64,000 nt of DNA, taken from assembly GCA_041393395.1 (NCBI GenBank), contig JAWKKG010000005.1, positions 607,753-671,752 on the forward strand, read 5' to 3'. The position numbers and the translations under genes were made by a program. Shown piece after piece: positions 18,597-29,200 of the stretch. Source of the stretch: JAGQIB01 sp041393395. Its GTDB lineage: Bacteria; ARS69. The notes beneath the pieces are model-generated. The model was given only the letters and a program-made list of their open reading frames with translations. It was not told the origin of the DNA and ran no database searches. The stretch's first letter is position 1. Every line of letters begins with the position of its first letter.

Positions 18597-19970
18597 ATGC
18601 GAACTCTTCTCTCCTGGCTCGGACTCTGCGTGATCCTCGCGCTCTCTCTCGCGATCTCGGCCTGCGACCGCAGCGATGCCGACGAGTCGCCGGAGATCGC
18701 GCAGCTCGCGGACGTGCTCGATCGGCTCCCCCCCGAGGTCCGGGCGCGACTCAGCCCGTTCCAGCGCGGCATTCCGGGACGCTGGCGCGAGGTGCGCGAG
18801 GACGATCCCGAGTTCCTCGCCGACGTGGAGCGGCTGAGCTCGCTCGGGTACGCGGCCGGCGTGCAGCCGGCGGACGGGCGCGGCGGCGCGCACACGTTCG
18901 ACGCGAGCCGCGTGCAGCCGGGTCTGAGCTTCTGGACTTCGGGTCACGCGCCGGAGGCGATCCTCTCCGATCTCGAGGGTCGGCTCGTCCACACCTGGCA
19001 CGCGACGTACGATCAGGTATTCCCCGACTCGCCCTTGCCGAAGCGCAGCATCGCCACGGACTACTGGCGCGCCGCCCGCCTCCTGCCGGACGGAAGCGTG
19101 GTCGCGATCTTCGAGGGGCTCGGGATCTTCCGGGTGGACTCGGACTCGCGCGTGCGCTGGGCGCAGAGGAACGGCGCCCACCACGACTTCGCGATCGCGC
19201 CGGACGGCACGATCTGGGCGCTCGTGCGCGACGCCCACCTCGTGCCGCGCGTATCCGCCCGCGGGCCGATCCTCGAGGACTCGATCGCCGTGCTGGATCC
19301 GCGGACCGGCGAGGAGAAACGTCGCTTCTCGCTGCTGGAGGCGTTCGAACGTGGCCCCGAGCCGGACTGGACGCAGGCGTACTACGCGTTCTGGAAGCGG
19401 GAGGGCGCGATCGATCTCGCGGACTCCGGACCGGACGACATCTTCCACACGAACTCGATCGAGATCCTGGACGACACGCTCGCCGACGTTCCGGGGTTCC
19501 GGCCGGGCAACCTGCTCGTTTCCATGCGCAACCTCGACATGATCGCGGTGGTGGATCCCGAGCGCGAGTCGGTGGTCTGGTCGCGCGCCGGGCTCACCAC
19601 GTTGCAGCACGATCCGAGCGTGACACCGGACGGCGCGCTGCTCGTGTTCGACAACCAGTGGCAGCCGCTGCAGCGATCGCGCGTGGTGTGGCTCGACCCG
19701 CGCGACGACAGCGTGCGGCGGGAGTGGGCCGGAACCGAGGCCTCCCCGCTCTACAGTCACTCCTGCGGAACGTCGCAGCTGCTCGCGAACGGCAACGTGC
19801 TGGTCGTGGAGACGGACCAGGGGCGGGTGCTCGAGGTCGCGCCGGACGACGAGATCGTGTGGGAGTTCCGCAACCCGCACCGGGCCGGCGAGCACGGGGA
19901 GTACATCGCCTCGGTGTTCGGCATGACCCGCGTGCCGCGAGGGTCGCTGGACTGGCTCGCGGGCAGCTGA
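18597..19970 (+). CDS. ASST-like (arylsulfotransferase-fold) lipoprotein
   Basis: A 457-residue lipoprotein. The leader MRTLLSWLGLCVILALSLAISAC ends in a lipobox with the modified Cys at residue 23. The remainder is a propeller of the arylsulfotransferase (ASST, PF05935/PF14269) type, with its characteristic phrases: ARLLPDGSVVAIFEGLGIF, HHDFAIAPDGTIWALV, DIFHTNSIEILDD, LVSMRNLDMIAVVDPE, LQHDPSVTPDGALLVFDN and LLANGNVLVVETDQGRVLEV. True ASSTs transfer sulfate between phenols, but most members of the wider family are uncharacterised. The histidines in HHDF and HTNS sit where the family's active-site His residues lie. Start ATG 18597; no operon partner. Confidence 0.8.
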   Translation: MRTLLSWLGLCVILALSLAISACDRSDADESPEIAQLADVLDRLPPEVRARLSPFQRGIPGRWREVREDDPEFLADVERLSSLGYAAGVQPADGRGGAHTFDASRVQPGLSFWTSGHAPEAILSDLEGRLVHTWHATYDQVFPDSPLPKRSIATDYWRAARLLPDGSVVAIFEGLGIFRVDSDSRVRWAQRNGAHHDFAIAPDGTIWALVRDAHLVPRVSARGPILEDSIAVLDPRTGEEKRRFSLLEAFERGPEPDWTQAYYAFWKREGAIDLADSGPDDIFHTNSIEILDDTLADVPGFRPGNLLVSMRNLDMIAVVDPERESVVWSRAGLTTLQHDPSVTPDGALLVFDNQWQPLQRSRVVWLDPRDDSVRREWAGTEASPLYSHSCGTSQLLANGNVLVVETDQGRVLEVAPDDEIVWEFRNPHRAGEHGEYIASVFGMTRVPRGSLDWLAGS

Positions 19971-20126
19971 GGGCGGCTCGGCACGAACTCCCCGCACCGG
20001 CCCGCTTGTCCGCACCGGCCCCCCTTGGCGGCCCCGGCACGGCCGGCTCTCCCCGTGGTATTGTGAAGACTGCGATCGTCTCCCGGAGAATCCCGGGATC
20101 CCCGCTCCTCGCTCCGGACTGCATCC

Positions 20127-21899
20127 ATGCCACGAATCGCGTTCCTCGCCGGCGCCGCCGTGTCCTGCCTCGCCGTGTCCCTCCCTGCGTTCGCCGGGAG
20201 CCTCCCGATCCAGATCGACGCCGACTTTTCCGACTGGACGGCCGGCGTGTGGGCCACCGATCCGTCCGGCGACGCCGGCCCCTCGGGCGTCGACTTCACG
20301 CGCCTCGAGCTCGCGGACGACGAGCGTCGTCTCTACCTGCGATTCGACACGGGCGTGGAAGTGCAGCCGGACGAGCAGCAGGAGATCACGATCGCGATCG
20401 ACACGGATCTGAACGCCGCCACCGGCGCCACGATCGGCTCGATCGGCGCGGAGATCCTGTGGAGCCTCGGCGGTCGCGGCGGCTCGCTCGACCTCGGCGG
20501 CTCCACGATTCCGCTCGATCACGCGGACATCGGACTGTTCGTGGCGTCCACCGTGAGCGACACGGAGTTCGAGATCGCGATCGATCGACTCGCGGCGCCG
20601 TCCGGCCACCCGCTGTTCCCCGGCAATTCGTTTCGGATGGCGCTGTGGGACGCGAACAGCGGCGACGTGCTGACGGCATCCACGCCGTACACGTTCGACG
20701 GGACGCCGCAGCCGGTGGACTCCCGCGACTTCTCGCGCGAGGACCCGGGCGACCTGCGTCTCGCGAGCTACAACGTGGAGAACGACGGACTCTTCAGCGG
20801 CGGCTCACGCGCCGCGGCCCTCGGCCGCCTGTTCGACGCGATCGACCCGGACGTGTGGGTGATCACCGAGGTCTGGAATCACAACGCGAACGAAGTGAAG
20901 TCCGTGGTCGAGGGTTTCCTGCCGAGCGGACCGGGCGAGAGCTGGAACGTGATCAAGATCGATTCCGGCAACGCGATCGCGTCGCGCTTCCCGATCCTCG
21001 AGACGTGGCTCGTGCTGCCGGGCAGCCGCCTCACGGCCGCGCGCCTCGATCCGCGCCCCGTGCTCGACTCCGATCTCCTGGTCATCGCGAATCACTGGAG
21101 CTGCTGCACCGCCGACGCCGCGCGCCAGGAGCAGGCCGACGCGCTCGTGAGCTTCCTCGCGGACGCGCGCAGCCCGGGCGGCGCGATCACGCTCGCGCCG
21201 GACACGCCGATCCTGATCGCGGGCGACTTCAACCTCGTGGGCTGGCGCCAGCAGCTCACCACCGTTCTCACGGGCGACATCGTGGACAACGGCACGTTCG
21301 GTCCCGACTCGCCGCCGGACTGGGACGGCACGGATCTCGAGGCCGCCCTCACCCGCCACCCGGACGACCGCCTCGTGGCGACGTGGTGGGACGACGCGAG
21401 CTCGTTCTATCCCGGGCGCCTCGACTGGATCTTCTACACGGGCAGCGTGCTGGAAGCGCGCCGGCAGCTCGTGGCGGAAACGCGCTCGATGACGCCCGCG
21501 AACCTCGCGGCCGCCGGCCTGCTCGCGGGCGACACCCCGACCGCGAGCGACCACGCGCCGATCTTCGCGGACTTCCGCGCCCCGCTCGTGAACGTCGGCG
21601 CGCCGACGTGGCCCGCGGACCCGCTCGGCCCCACGCTCGAGCCGGCCCGCCCGAACCCCGCCTCCGGCGACGTGGCGCTGCGCTGGTCGATTCCCCGGCC
21701 CGGCGGCTGGGCGGTCACGATCCACGACGTCGCGGGGCGCCGTGTGCGCGCGCTCGCGGCCGGCGAGACGGCCGGCCCGGGTCAGGCGACCTGGGACGGG
21801 CGCGACGACGCCGACCGGCCCGTGGCCCCCGGGATCTACTTCGTGCGCCTCGCCAGCCCGGAGGGGAACGCCTCGGAGCGGATCGTCCGGGTCCGCTGA
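20127..21899 (+). CDS. Exported endonuclease/exonuclease/phosphatase-family protein with FlgD-like domain
   Basis: A 590-residue exported protein with signal peptide MPRIAFLAGAAVSCLAVSLPAFA. Residues about 30-200 form a beta-sandwich similar to surface-binding domains (IQIDADFSDWTAGVW). Residues about 210-490 carry the EEP metallo-hydrolase signature: SYNVEN, ITEV in place of the usual LQE, IANHWSC, GDFNLVGW and TASDHAPIFADF. This fits a phosphoesterase or nuclease acting outside the cytoplasm. The C-terminal 85 residues are the FlgD-like sorting domain (ARPNPASGDVALRWSI ... VAPGIYFVRL). It stands alone between intergenic gaps of 156 and 99 bases. Confidence 0.85.
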   Translation: MPRIAFLAGAAVSCLAVSLPAFAGSLPIQIDADFSDWTAGVWATDPSGDAGPSGVDFTRLELADDERRLYLRFDTGVEVQPDEQQEITIAIDTDLNAATGATIGSIGAEILWSLGGRGGSLDLGGSTIPLDHADIGLFVASTVSDTEFEIAIDRLAAPSGHPLFPGNSFRMALWDANSGDVLTASTPYTFDGTPQPVDSRDFSREDPGDLRLASYNVENDGLFSGGSRAAALGRLFDAIDPDVWVITEVWNHNANEVKSVVEGFLPSGPGESWNVIKIDSGNAIASRFPILETWLVLPGSRLTAARLDPRPVLDSDLLVIANHWSCCTADAARQEQADALVSFLADARSPGGAITLAPDTPILIAGDFNLVGWRQQLTTVLTGDIVDNGTFGPDSPPDWDGTDLEAALTRHPDDRLVATWWDDASSFYPGRLDWIFYTGSVLEARRQLVAETRSMTPANLAAAGLLAGDTPTASDHAPIFADFRAPLVNVGAPTWPADPLGPTLEPARPNPASGDVALRWSIPRPGGWAVTIHDVAGRRVRALAAGETAGPGQATWDGRDDADRPVAPGIYFVRLASPEGNASERIVRVR

Positions 21900-21998
21900 C
21901 GGCCCCCGGGATCCCGGTACGGCCCGCGCCCGCACCCTCCCCGTCCGGCCCGCGCGGGCGTATGCTCGGAGCGGGAGGGCCCCCTCAGGAGGTGGCCC

Positions 21999-22523
21999 AT
22001 GTCGTACGGCAAGGCCTGGCGTCGACCGTTCGTCTTCACCGGGGACTCGCGAGGACACGAGTTCCTGTACGACGCGCAGGCGATCTTCAAGATCCTCTCC
22101 ATTCTCTCGTTCGCGGTTCTCGTCTTTGCGATCTTCCTGCACTGGCCCGGCCTCGGCGTGCTCGGCGGACTCTTCGTCGCTTCGGTGATCCTGTGGATGA
22201 CGACGACGGCGCTCGAGCACCGCGCGCGCCACCAGCTCCGCAGCGTGGTCAACGAGCACGAGGCGCATGAACTGGAGCACCTCGCCCAGGACGCGGTGGA
22301 GCGCACGCGGGATGAACACGTCGCGCGGGTGGAGACCCGGTTCGCGCTCGCGATCCTCGTCGCCCTCGTGCTCGGCGCGCTCGCCGTGGCCGCGCTTCTG
22401 TTCCGGCCGACGTTCGGGCTCGGCGCGTTGCTGGTGTTCGCGTACCTGGTCGCGTTCGGCGCGCCGTACTGGCTCGCGGCGATCCACGAGCGGGGAGAGG
22501 ACGAGAGGAACAAGCAGGACTAG
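21999..22523 (+). CDS. Small four-helix membrane protein, unknown
   Basis: A 174-residue inner-membrane protein. ATG 21999 has CAGGAGG eight bases upstream. Two hydrophobic pairs are evident (about residues 31-70 and 117-155), separated by a charged helical segment (HRARHQLRSVVNEHEAHELEHLAQDAVERTR, split here at HEAHELEH) likely to be cytoplasmic and coiled. The C-terminus is charged (HERGEDERNKQD). I do not recognise a family. Confidence 0.7.
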   Translation: MSYGKAWRRPFVFTGDSRGHEFLYDAQAIFKILSILSFAVLVFAIFLHWPGLGVLGGLFVASVILWMTTTALEHRARHQLRSVVNEHEAHELEHLAQDAVERTRDEHVARVETRFALAILVALVLGALAVAALLFRPTFGLGALLVFAYLVAFGAPYWLAAIHERGEDERNKQD

Positions 22524-22602
22524 GCGTTCGGGTTGGAGAGAATCGGGGAGCGACCGAAACCGGAGAGCTCGGGATCTCGGGCTGCCTCGCGGAGCCGGAA
22601 CC

Positions 22603-23928
22603 TCAGCGGCCCGCCGCCCGGCGGTAGCGGGTCTTGATCCTGGCCCAGGTCTCGCTCTCCACGGACATCGGTTCGCATCCGATGCCGTACGCGCCGATCT
22701 GCCCGCATCCCTCCGACTGGGGGTCGACGCACGGGGAGTTCGCGGCCACGGTGAAGTCGCCCTGCGCGACGTCGCAGAAGAGCGGGTCTGCCACCCGATC
22801 GGTCGGGGAGAGCTCGACACCGATTCCGACCTCGTTCCCCCAGTAGAGGTTGCAGGACGGGCTCCAGGTATCCGGAGCCGTGATCGCCAGATTCCCCTCG
22901 GACATGGCGACGATGTTGTTCTCGAACACGGCGGGCACACCGAGACGGACTGCGGCGCCTCCGAACCCAGGATTCTGAAACGCCTGCCGGTTTCCGAAGA
23001 ACGTGTTCCCGCGGATCGTGCAGGGTCCGTTCCCGGACACGGCGATCGCACCCCCCTGGCCATTGGACGATACCGCTGCGTTGTTCAGGAACAGGCAGCT
23101 CTCGACGAGCTTCTCTCCGAATCCGGACCAGATCAATGCGCCACCGGGCCCATTCGCGACGTTGTTCCGGAACACACAGTTGCGAACGATGCCCCCATCG
23201 AAGTGAGACGCGATCGTCAACGCGCCGCCGGGCGTATCGGTCTCGTTGTCCTCGAACAAGCACCCCTCAATGTAGCTCGATGCGCGGCGAAGGTCAGGCG
23301 AGTCGGCCAAGTAGACCGCTCGATCCCCGCAACGCCTCACGACACACCGAATCAAGTCGATGTGGCCGCCTTCTTGCGCGATCGCCCCCCCGGCCGACGT
23401 GGTGTGGCAATCCTCGAACGTGCAGTCGATCACGGCCCCAGCCCCATCGATGACGATGGCGGCGCCCTTGAAGTCGGTTTCCAGTTCACGGAAGATGCAT
23501 CGCTCCACAACGACGTGCTGGTTCAGAATCGAATAGAAGCCGAGGCCTCCGATCCCCGCCGTCCCCGTGAGGGTGAATCCCTCGATCCGGATCGGGTGCT
23601 TCGCTTCCCACGCGATCAGCACGCAGGCTTGCGGTCCGTCGATTCCATCCATGTCGATCGACGTCAGCTCGGGCCCTTGCTCCGAAAGCAGCGTCACCCC
23701 ATCGGGTAGATGGCCGCATGACCACAGCGGGGTTCCGACATACATCCGCTTCTCCGCATCCGTGTACCGCCCCGGAGCCACGAGCACCGTGTCCCCCGGC
23801 GCGGCCACGTCGAGCCCCGCCTGGATCGTCGGGTACTCGGACGGGACACGGTGCGTGCCGGCCGCCGCGTCCACGAATCCGATCCCCGCGAGGACCGCCA
23901 CTGCCGCGAGAAGGAACCTCTCCATCAT
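22603..23928 (-). CDS. Exported parallel beta-helix protein with W-A-R-I-K-x-x-Y tail
   Basis: A 441-residue exported protein. The frame opens further upstream, but the signal peptide begins at the ATG pair at 23928/23925 (MMERFLLAAVAVLAGIGFVDA). The body is a right-handed parallel beta-helix: it opens with VPSEYPTIQAGLDVAAPGDTV and PGRYTD and continues with repeats such as VVERCIFRELETDFKGAAIVI, IDCTFEDCHTTSAGGAI and VRNCVFRNNVANGPGGAL. It ends CEPMSVESETWARIKTRYRRAAGR (split at SETWARIK), a variant of the short tail also found on three other proteins here. There is no FlgD-like domain. No catalytic residues are recognisable. Confidence 0.82.
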   Translation of the reverse strand: MMERFLLAAVAVLAGIGFVDAAAGTHRVPSEYPTIQAGLDVAAPGDTVLVAPGRYTDAEKRMYVGTPLWSCGHLPDGVTLLSEQGPELTSIDMDGIDGPQACVLIAWEAKHPIRIEGFTLTGTAGIGGLGFYSILNQHVVVERCIFRELETDFKGAAIVIDGAGAVIDCTFEDCHTTSAGGAIAQEGGHIDLIRCVVRRCGDRAVYLADSPDLRRASSYIEGCLFEDNETDTPGGALTIASHFDGGIVRNCVFRNNVANGPGGALIWSGFGEKLVESCLFLNNAAVSSNGQGGAIAVSGNGPCTIRGNTFFGNRQAFQNPGFGGAAVRLGVPAVFENNIVAMSEGNLAITAPDTWSPSCNLYWGNEVGIGVELSPTDRVADPLFCDVAQGDFTVAANSPCVDPQSEGCGQIGAYGIGCEPMSVESETWARIKTRYRRAAGR

Positions 23929-24135
23929 CGGGTACCCCGGAACGTGGGAGGGCTTGTGGGAAACGTCCGCACGACCCGTGCAAGACAATCAAACGCGTCC
24001 CGTGACCCGGTGTCCACCATGGTGTCGCCCGATCGCGGGTACCGGACACCGTCCCCACCGCCGCGGCCGCCGGCGCGGCCCCTTCGCGGTGGAGAGCATC
24101 TCGGCCGAAACCCCTGTCGATGGTATCGTGCTCGG

Positions 24136-25041
24136 ATGAACACGAAACGAACCCGCGCATGGATCCGGTGGGCAACCCTCGCCGCAGTTCTCGGGTGCAC
24201 GCCCGCCTGTACCGACCGCGTCGACGTCTCCCGCCTCCCCGCGCCCGCCGTGCTCCCGGAGACGTTTCCCGGCCGCCTCCCGAACTCCGCGACGTTTCTG
24301 CGCGACGGAGGTCGCACGCGGATCATGAACCTCCTGAGCGAAGAGATGCCGGAGAACGAGTTCCGCCGGCAGGTCGACGCGTGCGTGGCGTCCCGCGACG
24401 ACACGATCGCGCTCTACGTCACGAATCGCGGCGACGGCCAGCCGCCCGTGACGAGCTTCTACCGGGACGACGAGTACGGCGGCGAGGTCGACGAGGCGAG
24501 CGTGGCGCTCATGCGCGAGCGGATCGAGTACTGCCGCTCGCGCCCGCTCCGCGTGCACCTCTGGATCTGGTCGGACGATTCCGGGTTCGGCGCGGTGCCG
24601 GACTCCGTGAACGTCGCGCATCTCGCGCGCTCCGTGGAGCTGTTCGACGACCTCGTCGACGCGTGGTGCGTGGGCCTCGAGCTGGACGAGGTGTTCGGAA
24701 CGGCGGAGCGCGTGTCCGCGCTGACGCACGAGCTCGAGACGCGAACCGAGCGGCCGGTGGGCGTGCATTTCACCGCACTGGACCGCTGGGACTGGGCCGT
24801 CGATTCCGGCGCGGACCTCTGGTTCGGGCAGTACGGATTCGGACTCTCGCCGGAGAAGATCCACCGCCTCACGGAGCAGACCATCGTGCGCCTCGACGGG
24901 CGGATCGGGTTCTGGGCGTTCGAGTACCACCTGTCGTCCACGTCGGCCGACGCCAAGGCCCTCGGCGACGCCGCGATCTCCGTGCCCGGCTGCCTCGGCA
25001 CCGGCAACGGCCGCACCCGCCGCGACGCGGTCACGTCCTGA
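24136..25041 (+). CDS. Hypothetical lipoprotein
   Basis: A 301-residue protein with leader MNTKRTRAWIRWATLAAVLGC and a lipobox (AVLGC; a second Cys follows four residues later). The mature region alternates strands and helices: DDTIALYVTNRG, LRVHLWIWSDDSG, WCVGLELDEVFG, VGVHFTALDRWDW, LWFGQYGFGL and RIGFWAFEYHL. This reads like a TIM barrel of glycoside-hydrolase or polysaccharide-deacetylase shape, with acidic residues at strand ends (LELDEV). I do not recognise a named family. ATG 24136 is the first start preceding a signal sequence. Confidence 0.6.
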   Translation: MNTKRTRAWIRWATLAAVLGCTPACTDRVDVSRLPAPAVLPETFPGRLPNSATFLRDGGRTRIMNLLSEEMPENEFRRQVDACVASRDDTIALYVTNRGDGQPPVTSFYRDDEYGGEVDEASVALMRERIEYCRSRPLRVHLWIWSDDSGFGAVPDSVNVAHLARSVELFDDLVDAWCVGLELDEVFGTAERVSALTHELETRTERPVGVHFTALDRWDWAVDSGADLWFGQYGFGLSPEKIHRLTEQTIVRLDGRIGFWAFEYHLSSTSADAKALGDAAISVPGCLGTGNGRTRRDAVTS

Positions 25042-25081
25042 GCGCTCGCCCGGAACGAGCGGCTTCGCCTATCCTGATCGC

Positions 25082-25927
25082 ATGAAGAAACGCGCCCCTC
25101 GACGCTCCCGCCCGGGACCCACCCCGCGCCCCTCCGGCCCGCGTGCCCCCGGCTCGCGCACCTCCGGCTCCGCCCGGGGCAAGAACGGCGCCGCCGCGAA
25201 GAAGGGCGGCGCTCCGCCGCGCGGCCGCCGGCGTGACGACCCCGAGACCCCGCGCGTGCGTCCGAGCCGCGAGGCCGTGCGCTCGTTCCTCGAGCGCGCC
25301 CGCATCCGTCTCAGCGATCACCAGCTCGACCAGCTCTGGCGGTTCCACGAGATGCTGCGCGCCCGCAACGCCGCCGACGACCTGACCCGGCTCGTGGGAT
25401 TCGAGAGCATCGTGGTGAAGCACTACGTGGACTCGATGATCGTGGGCGACCTCTTTCCCCTGCCGCCCCGCCTGCTCGACCTCGGCACGGGCGGCGGATT
25501 CCCCGGCCTGCCGCTGAAGATCCGCTACCCGGAGCTCTCGCTCGTCCTCGTGGAGGCCCGCGAGCGCCGCACGGCGTTCCTCGCCGACGTGGTCCGCGAG
25601 CTCGGCCTCCAGGACGTGGAGGTCGTGAAGCTCAAGGCGAACAGCCGCAACCTCGCGATCCCCGTGGACGCGGTGATCACCCGCGCGGTGGAGCGGATCT
25701 CGGCCACGATCCTCCGCACCTCGAACTGCCTCGGCCCGGGTGGCCTTCTCCTCTTTCCCAAGGGCCCGTCGGTGGAGCCCGAGATCGAGGAGGCCCTCGC
25801 GCAGCACGGCCGCGCGATCGAGCTGCTGCTGGATCGGCCGTACTCCCTGCCCGGCACGCCCTACCAGCGTCGGCTCGTGGTCATCCGCCGCCGCGACGAT
25901 CGTCCGCCGGGATCCGAGAGGGCCTAG
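25082..25927 (+). CDS. rsmG: 16S rRNA (guanine527-N7)-methyltransferase RsmG
   Basis: RsmG (GidB) methylates G527 of 16S rRNA using S-adenosylmethionine. The family core spans residues about 65-270 of 281: FHEMLRARNAADDLTR, VVKHYVDSMIVGDL, the SAM-binding LLDLGTGGGFPGLPLKI, LVEARERRTAFLADVVRELGL, and VITRAVERISATILRTS. The first 60 residues are an unusual Arg/Lys/Pro/Gly-rich low-complexity extension (MKKRAPRRSRPGPTPRPSG...) that may contact rRNA or may reflect a start called too early; no good internal start with a ribosome site was seen. The gene is away from gidA/parAB, its common neighbours. Confidence 0.93.
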   Translation: MKKRAPRRSRPGPTPRPSGPRAPGSRTSGSARGKNGAAAKKGGAPPRGRRRDDPETPRVRPSREAVRSFLERARIRLSDHQLDQLWRFHEMLRARNAADDLTRLVGFESIVVKHYVDSMIVGDLFPLPPRLLDLGTGGGFPGLPLKIRYPELSLVLVEARERRTAFLADVVRELGLQDVEVVKLKANSRNLAIPVDAVITRAVERISATILRTSNCLGPGGLLLFPKGPSVEPEIEEALAQHGRAIELLLDRPYSLPGTPYQRRLVVIRRRDDRPPGSERA

Positions 25928-26230
25928 AATCCCGGCCGAGACGGCGTCGGGGGCGCGGAAACCGGCGAATCCGCCGGATCCGAGAATTATGAACCGGCGT
26001 AACCTGTTGTCTGCCGGCCACTTCGGACGCCCCGTCGCCGACCCCGGTTCATAGTTCCTATGATCCCCGTCTCCCCGCCGAACGGCCCGCCGGACCGCCT
26101 CCCGCCGCAAGCGCTTCCCCCTCAGACACTTGCGATCCGGTCCGGGAGCACGTGACCGGTGGTGCGAGTCTTGCGTATCCTCCTCTCCTGACTCTTCCTT
26201 CCTTCGCCGTGCCCTTCCAGGATCAATGCC
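25928..26230. other. Intergenic region with inverted repeat
   Basis: About 300 bases separate rsmG from the cytochrome gene. Apart from the inverted repeat at 25984-26057, annotated separately, no gene or promoter is recognisable. A pyrimidine-rich stretch (CCTCCTCTCCTGACTCTTCCTTCCTTC) lies just before the cytochrome start. Confidence 0.5.
25984..26057. repeat. Inverted repeat with 46-base spacer
   Basis: GAATTATGAACCGG (25984-25997) pairs with CCGGTTCATAGTTC (26044-26057) over 14 positions with a single T-G pair. The arms are A+T-richer than the surroundings and there is no T-run. It could be an rsmG terminator, a leader structure of the cytochrome gene, or the remnant of a small mobile element. 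Confidence 0.55.
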
Positions 26231-29200
26231 GTGTCTGCCTCCCGTCCGCCGTCGCGATTTCCGAAGATCCTCCCGTTCCTCGGAGCCCTGCTGCTCGCAC
26301 AGACCGGCTACCTCGCCGGTTCCGTGGCTCCGAATCCGTTCTACGTGGCCAACGTGTTCGCCCACCACTACGGCGGGCTCGTGCTCGCGATCGTCCTCCT
26401 CGTGCTGGGGCTGCGGAACTTCGGCCGCCTGCGCGAAGCCGGCGGCGCGGTGGCCGCGCTCGGAACGCTCGCCCTCGTGGGTCTCGCCGCCACCGCGGCC
26501 ACCGCGATCGGGCTCGAGATTCTTCACAACACGCGCCAGACCCGCTGGCTGCTGAACCTGCACATCGGCATCGCGGTCGGCACCGCCGCCTTCACACTGT
26601 TCATGCTGCTCGCGTGGGCCGGCCGCTCCGCGTCCGCGCGACGGGCCGCGGGATGGGTCGGCGTGGGCGCCGCCGTCGGCGTGGCGTTGCTGTTCGTGGG
26701 CCTGGACGGCGCGAGCCGCAACCGCGAGCGCGATCGCATCCGGAATCCGGAGCGCCCGCCCGCGGAGATGGCGCACGAGGCGATGGGCGGAGCCGAAGGG
26801 CCGTTCTTCCCGTCGTCCGCCGCGACGTCGACCGGCGGCCGCATCCCCTCCGACTTCTTCATGAGCTCCGAGTCGTGCGCCCGCTGCCACGCGGACATCT
26901 ACGAGCAGTGGTCGAGCTCCGCTCACCACTTCTCCTCGTTCAACAACCAGTGGTACCGCCGCTCCATCGAGTACATGCAGGAAGTGAACTCGGTGCAGTC
27001 GTCCAAGTGGTGCGCGGGCTGCCACGATCACGCCGTGCTCATCAACGGCATGATGGACGATCCCGTCGCCGCGTTCCTCGCCACGCCGGAAGCGCACACG
27101 GGCCTCGGCTGCAACTCGTGCCACGCGGTCACGCACGTGAAGGACACGATGGGCAACGGCGGCTTCTACGTGGAGTACCCGCCGCTGCACGACCTCGCGG
27201 TGAGCGAGAACCCGCTCCTGCGCGGCCTGCACGACAAGGCGGTGGAGCTCGATCCGGGCCCGCACAAGGACGTCTTCCTCAAGTCGTTCCACCGGGACCA
27301 GACGGCGGAGTTCTGCTCCTCGTGCCACAAGGTCCACCTCGACATGCCGGTGAACAACTACCGCTGGATCCGCGGATTCAACGAGTACGACAACTGGCAG
27401 GCTTCCGGCGTGTCCGGCCAGGGCGCGCGCTCGTTCTACTACCCCGAGTCGCCGATGGACTGCGGCGACTGCCACATGCCGCTCGTGGCCTCGGACGACA
27501 AGGGCAACATCGACGGCTTCGTGCACGACCACTCGTTCTTCGCGGCGAACACGGCCGTGCCCACGGCGAACCTGGACGAGGAGCACCTCGCGGGGACGAT
27601 CGAGTTCCTGCAGCGCAACCAGGTCACGGTGGACATCTTCGCGGCCGGCGCCCCGAAGCTCGGCGAGGTCTCGGCGGCCGCAGCGCAGGAGCCGGAGCTC
27701 GCGTCGACGTTCGCGGTCGGCGAGGAAGCGGCGATGTCCGTGGGCCGTGCCGGTGGGGGCGTCGCCCGCGAGCTCGGTCCGCTGTGGGGCCCGCTCGATG
27801 CGGTGCCGGTTCAGGTCCGGCGCGGCGACGACGTGCGCGTGGACGTGGTGGTGCGCACGCGCGGCGTGGGCCACTTCTTCCCGGGCGGCACGATCGACGC
27901 CTTCGACGTGTGGCTCGAGCTGCGGGCCACGGACGAGAACGGAAACACGCTGTTCTGGAGCGGTGTGGCGGGCGAAGGCGGCGCGCTGCCCGCGGACCCG
28001 GGCGCGCACTTCTACGGCGCGCGCATGGTCGACGCCCACGGCAACCCGATCACGAAGCGCAACGCGTTCATGACGCGCGCCGTCGCCTGGATCAACCTGA
28101 TCCCGCCCGGCGCCGCCGACGTGGCGCACTACCGGATCTCCGTCCCGAAGGACTGCGGGAACGAGATCCACCTGGAGGCGCGTCTCAACTACCGCAAGTT
28201 CACGAACGAGAACACGGCGTTCTCGTTCGCCGGCACGCTGTCGCCCGATGAGCCGGACGCGATGACGAACCCCAAGCGGGCCACTCCGCACTTCGACGAT
28301 CGCACCTGGATCACGGGCGAGGTGCCGGAGAACGTCAGCGCCGAGCTGCGCGAGATCCCGAACCTGCCGATCACGGTGATGCACCGCGCCGAGGCCACGC
28401 TCGCCGTCACCGACGGCCCCGCGCGGAACGCGCCGGCCGCCGCGCGGCCGCAGGACTCGCGTCGCTGGAACGACTACGGGATCGGTCTGATGCGTCAGGG
28501 CGATCTCTCGGGGGCGCGTCGCGCATTCGAGTACGTGACGAAGTGCGAGCCCGACTACGCGGACGCGTGGGTCAACCTCGCGCGCGTCGCGCTGCAGGAG
28601 GGTCTGCTGGAGGACGGAACCGCGGCGCTCGACAAGGCGCGGAAGCTCGCTCCGGACCTGCCGAAGATCCACTACTTCCTGGGCGTGGCCGCGAAGGAGC
28701 AGGGCCAGTACGAGGAGGCGGAGGCGCGCTTCCGTCAGGCCGCCGCGACGTATCCGCGCGATCGTGTGGTGCGCAACGATCTCGGCCGCGTGCTGTTCCT
28801 GCAGCGCCGGTACGAGGAGGCGATCACGGAGCTCAAGAAGGTGCTGGAGATCGACGCCGAGGACCTCGCGGCCCACTACAACCTCATGCTGTGCTACCGC
28901 GGACTCGGGCAGAACGACGAGGCCGAGGCGGAACGTCATCTGTACGAGCGCTTCAAGGCCGACGAAGACGCCGACGCGATCCTCGGACCCTACCTCCGCG
29001 CGCACCCGCAGGACAACCGCATGCGGCAGCGGATCCACGAGCAGGTCTCCGCGCCGGCGGATCTGATCGCGCGCGAGGTCGCGTTCCGGGCGGAGCACGG
29101 CGAGCCGTGGATCGCGCTGCCGGGCCAGGGCGCGGAGCTCGCGAAGCGCATCGTGGAGCGCGGCGAGAGCCTGCGTCCCGAGATCGCGGCCGGGCGCTAC

